Positions 6,874 to 9,153 of a stretch of 9,153 nucleotides of DNA are shown here, in pieces. The DNA is from an uncultured Lachnospiraceae bacterium (GTDB lineage: Bacteria; Bacillota; Clostridia; Lachnospirales; Lachnospiraceae). Positions within the stretch are counted from its first letter, which is position 1, and the number at the start of each line of letters is the position of its first letter. The translations under genes were made by a program, and so were the position numbers. The notes below the pieces were generated by a model that ran no database searches, was not told where the DNA came from, and saw only the letters and a list, made by a program, of their open reading frames with translations. Location: assembly GCA_905236585.1 (NCBI GenBank), contig CAJOQZ010000019.1, positions 1 through 9,153 on the forward strand, given 5' to 3'.

Positions 6874-8546
6874 ATAATCATCTGAAAGAGATCCGCGGGA
6901 AATTCCTTGTTGCGCTGGTGCTTTTTGCCGTTGGTTTGGGATATGTGGCGGCTCCCACACAGGTATATGCCGTGGAGGAGACGGAAGCCTCGGAAACCGA
7001 GGAAGAAACGCCGCTTTCTGCGGAAACGGAATCCGATGCATCCGCCAATTCGACGGAAACGGAGAATCCTTCCGAGGAGCCGGAGGCAGAATCAACGGCA
7101 GCGGAAGAAACCCGGCAGACATCCGAGGAAGACTCGGATAGCGAAGACACGGCGCAGACGACGGAAGATACGTCGGTGAATGAACCATCAACCACAAGTG
7201 CATCCGAATCCGCGTCGGAGCAGGAGAGCCAAAGCGAGGGGGCTTCCAATGAAAAATGGCCCGGCGGCGTCGCATTGACGAATCCGGAAGAAACCGGGGT
7301 CGTCATGGATGTGGACTCCGGCGCCTTATTGTACAGTTACGGCGGGGATATCCGGCATTATCCGGCGAGCATCACGAAAGTGATGACGGCGATGCTTGCC
7401 ATTGAAAACGGCAATTTAGACGATATCGTAACGTTTTCCAAAGAAGCGGTGTACGGAATCGAGCGCGGGAGCGCACATATTGCCAGAGACGTCGGGGAAG
7501 AGATGCCCCTTAGGGACTGCCTTTACGGCATGATGTTAGAATCGGCGAATGAATGCGCGTACGCGATTGCAGAGCATATCGGCGGAGATTTTGATACGTT
7601 CATTGAAATGATGAATGAAAAGGCGAAGGAACTCGGCTGCAAGAATACGCATTTTTGCAATCCGAACGGGTTGTTTGACGAAGAGCATTATACGACGGCG
7701 TATGATATGGCGCTGATTGCGCGTGCGGCGTACGAGAATGAGACGTTTGACGAGATCGTCGGGACGAAGAACTATACGATTCCGCCGACGAATATCCATG
7801 AAGAGGAAACGTACCTAAACAACCACCACGCGATGCTGAATTACTATAAGACGAAGCGTTATCTTTATGAGTACTGCGTGGGCGGCAAAACAGGATATAC
7901 GACGGAGGCGAACAACACGCTTGTCACCTATGCGAAAAAGGATGGGCAGACATTAGTCTGCGTGATCCTAAATGCGGAGCAAGGCTGCCATTACAACGAT
8001 ACAACCAGGTTATTCGAGTATTGTTTTGAGCATTTTAACAATTATTCGGTTGATGAAGAAATGGCAAGCGTCCGACTGACGATGATCGACGGAGCGGAAG
8101 CATTTTCTGTGGACATGAATGAGGCGCGGCTTGCGGCAGGGGCGACAGTTACGCTTCCTGCGGGCGTAGCGTTTTCCGAGGCAGCAAAGAAACTCGTTTC
8201 GTACGGAGATACGGGCGATGATCTGGTGATCGGTGCATTGGAATTTGCCTATGCCGACCATGGGGCAGGGCAGGCGGAGGTCCTTTTTGAAAAAGCGAAG
8301 ATCATTGAGGAAGAGGGCGGCGCGCCCGCCGAAATCGTTGTACACCGGCGTTTTGAAAAAGCGGTAAAATGGTTTTTGCCGACCCTTGGCGGAGCGGCAG
8401 TATTCATTTTGCTTCTTCTGATTCAGCATGTGTATACGAGGGCTCCGTATCACCGCTACTACGGAAGCAGACTGCTTAGAAGGCATTTTCGCCGAAAACG
8501 GAAAAAGAACCGCAGACGAAGAAGAAGGGCAGCAAGGGACGAATAA
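6870..8546 (+). CDS. Serine D-alanyl-D-alanine carboxypeptidase (PBP5/DacF type, peptidase S11)
   Basis: Extracytoplasmic low-molecular-weight penicillin-binding protein that removes the terminal D-alanine from peptidoglycan pentapeptides. Residues 1-34 are a signal peptide (basic start, hydrophobic 11-28, cleavage expected near VYA). The catalytic S11 motifs are intact: SITK (167-170, nucleophile S167, K170), SAN (225-227) and KTG (340-342). A smaller beta-rich domain (about 395-485) corresponds to the PBP5 C-terminal domain. At 558 residues it is longer than the usual 380-450. The extra length comes from a Glu/Ser/Thr-rich acidic stalk (about 35-127) and a C-terminal transmembrane helix (about 503-521) followed by a strongly basic tail. 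PBP5-type enzymes normally end in an amphipathic anchor instead. The start shares ATGA (6870-6873) with the VanW stop, and only a weak GGTAG precedes it, which suggests translation by coupling to the VanW gene. Confidence 0.93.
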   Translation: MNNHLKEIRGKFLVALVLFAVGLGYVAAPTQVYAVEETEASETEEETPLSAETESDASANSTETENPSEEPEAESTAAEETRQTSEEDSDSEDTAQTTEDTSVNEPSTTSASESASEQESQSEGASNEKWPGGVALTNPEETGVVMDVDSGALLYSYGGDIRHYPASITKVMTAMLAIENGNLDDIVTFSKEAVYGIERGSAHIARDVGEEMPLRDCLYGMMLESANECAYAIAEHIGGDFDTFIEMMNEKAKELGCKNTHFCNPNGLFDEEHYTTAYDMALIARAAYENETFDEIVGTKNYTIPPTNIHEEETYLNNHHAMLNYYKTKRYLYEYCVGGKTGYTTEANNTLVTYAKKDGQTLVCVILNAEQGCHYNDTTRLFEYCFEHFNNYSVDEEMASVRLTMIDGAEAFSVDMNEARLAAGATVTLPAGVAFSEAAKKLVSYGDTGDDLVIGALEFAYADHGAGQAEVLFEKAKIIEEEGGAPAEIVVHRRFEKAVKWFLPTLGGAAVFILLLLIQHVYTRAPYHRYYGSRLLRRHFRRKRKKNRRRRRRAARDE

Positions 8547-8547
8547 C

Positions 8548-8553
8548 GGAGGG
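8548..8553 (+). promoter_or_regulatory. Ribosome binding site of the CapA-family gene
   Basis: GGAGGG at 8548-8553, two bases after the carboxypeptidase stop codon and four bases before ATG 8558. The spacing is rather short but the match is strong. It supports ATG 8558 as the start. Confidence 0.7.
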
Positions 8554-8557
8554 TAAA

Positions 8558-9153
8558 ATGGTCTACCCCGAGGACGAACGCAGAATAGTCAAGATCCGAA
8601 AGAATTACAGGAACCACCAGGACGATCGCCGGAAGAAAAAGGCGGTTTGGTTTTCCGTGGTCGGCATCCTGCTTGCCGGCTGCATTGCGGCAGGGTATTA
8701 TTTTAACGTCCCCAAACTTATCATGGAAGCATGGGGGGATGCACAGGAAAAAGCGGCGGTCACTGCGACGGTGGAGCAAAACGACGAAGCCGCACCGGCG
8801 GAGCCGGAAGAAGTACCCCAGCCGGTAGAGGAAAAAGAAGAACCGAAAGAGGCGGCGGCGACGACCGTAGTATTTACCGGCGATATCTGGCTTGATCCTG
8901 CGGTGCAGAAAAACTATGACGCGGCGGGTGCAGACGGGGTATTGGACGAGAAACTGCTTGCGGCGCTTAAAAGTGCGGACGTCTGCGCGGTGAACAATGA
9001 ATTTGCTTTTTCCGTGCGGGGACAGCAGGCGGACAAACAGTATACTTACCGGGTAGACCCGAAGTATGTGACGATCTTAAATGACCTTGGTGTGGACGTT
9101 GCGGGGCTGGCGAACAATCATGCCTTGGATTTCGGGACAGAGGCGCTTTCCGA
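8558..9153 (+). CDS. CapA-family protein (poly-gamma-glutamate synthesis type), 3' end outside the window
   Basis: The first 198 residues of a membrane-anchored CapA/PgsA-type protein, a metallophosphoesterase-like fold associated with capsule or poly-gamma-glutamate biosynthesis. The frame runs open to the window edge. Residues 1-28 are very basic and presumably cytoplasmic, 29-50 form a transmembrane helix (WFSVVGILLAGC), and 67-103 form a Pro/Glu/Ala-rich linker. The CapA domain begins at about 103 with the metal-site-like blocks VFTGDIW (D109), VNNEFAF (N146, N147, E148) and GLANNHALDFG (N186, N187, H188). The start is fixed by GGAGGG just upstream. The gene follows the carboxypeptidase by 11 nt and is probably in the same transcript. 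No PgsB or PgsC partner is visible, so actual polymer synthesis is not shown. Many clostridial CapA-family proteins have no proven substrate. Confidence 0.9.
   Translation, partial: MVYPEDERRIVKIRKNYRNHQDDRRKKKAVWFSVVGILLAGCIAAGYYFNVPKLIMEAWGDAQEKAAVTATVEQNDEAAPAEPEEVPQPVEEKEEPKEAAATTVVFTGDIWLDPAVQKNYDAAGADGVLDEKLLAALKSADVCAVNNEFAFSVRGQQADKQYTYRVDPKYVTILNDLGVDVAGLANNHALDFGTEALS

Noticed and set aside
6907..7179. Arg/Lys/Pro-rich 90-codon open frame inside the carboxypeptidase stalk
   Set aside because: It is the out-of-frame reading of the GAA/GAG/ACG-rich stalk. The low-complexity coding sequence explains the basic composition.
6878..7306. Ser/Val-rich antisense open frame opposite the carboxypeptidase N-terminus
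   Set aside because: It is the reverse complement of the Glu/Ser/Thr stalk, with no start signal and no family resemblance.
5296..8546. Glycopeptide resistance locus
   Set aside because: A VanW domain alone is widespread in Clostridia. No vanH, D-Ala-D-Lac/Ser ligase, vanX or two-component regulator is present.
9000..9153. Poly-gamma-glutamate capsule operon
   Set aside because: Only one CapA-family protein, cut by the window end, is visible. PgsB/CapB and PgsC/CapC are absent, and CapA-family proteins often occur without capsule genes.

Overview
The window looks like chromosomal DNA of a Gram-positive member of the Clostridia, most probably Lachnospiraceae. That placement is inference. It rests on AGGAG-type ribosome binding sites, a moderate-to-high GC content rich in GCG, GGC and GAT codons, the PurD variant, and the VanW/G5, serine D,D-carboxypeptidase and CapA set typical of that group. 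All seven genes run on the + strand with very short gaps or overlaps. No rRNA, tRNA, CRISPR array, insertion sequence or phage gene was seen, and no convincing intrinsic terminator.

Layout. Positions 1-90 hold only the end of an upstream region and the purD ribosome binding site. purD (91-1359) encodes the second enzyme of de novo purine synthesis and is the only intracellular metabolic gene. It overlaps by 11 nt a secreted or membrane-anchored SGNH hydrolase with a C-terminal fibronectin III-like domain (1349-2446). After a 55-nt gap come an OatA-like multi-membrane O-acyltransferase fused to an extracellular SGNH domain (2502-4433) and an unrecognised single-pass membrane protein (4447-5247). 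The next gap (5248-5295) carries a near-perfect sigma-A promoter that fires almost directly onto the start codon of a VanW/G5-domain protein (5296-6873). A serine D-Ala-D-Ala carboxypeptidase (6870-8546) follows with an ATGA overlap. The window then ends inside a CapA-family (poly-gamma-glutamate synthesis-type) membrane-anchored protein (8558 to beyond 9153).

How the genes may work together. Everything after purD has a signal peptide or membrane segment and a predicted extracytoplasmic part. The recognisable domains all point to the cell wall: O-acylation/deacylation (two SGNH domains), peptide-stem trimming (D,D-carboxypeptidase), VanW/peptidoglycan-binding, and CapA. The simplest reading is a cell-envelope maturation cluster placed downstream of a purine operon, with its second half (VanW - carboxypeptidase - CapA) having its own promoter. 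The families are individually known. The less ordinary points are the apparently leaderless VanW transcript, a carboxypeptidase with a strongly acidic stalk and a polybasic cytoplasmic tail, and the orphan 266-residue protein between them.
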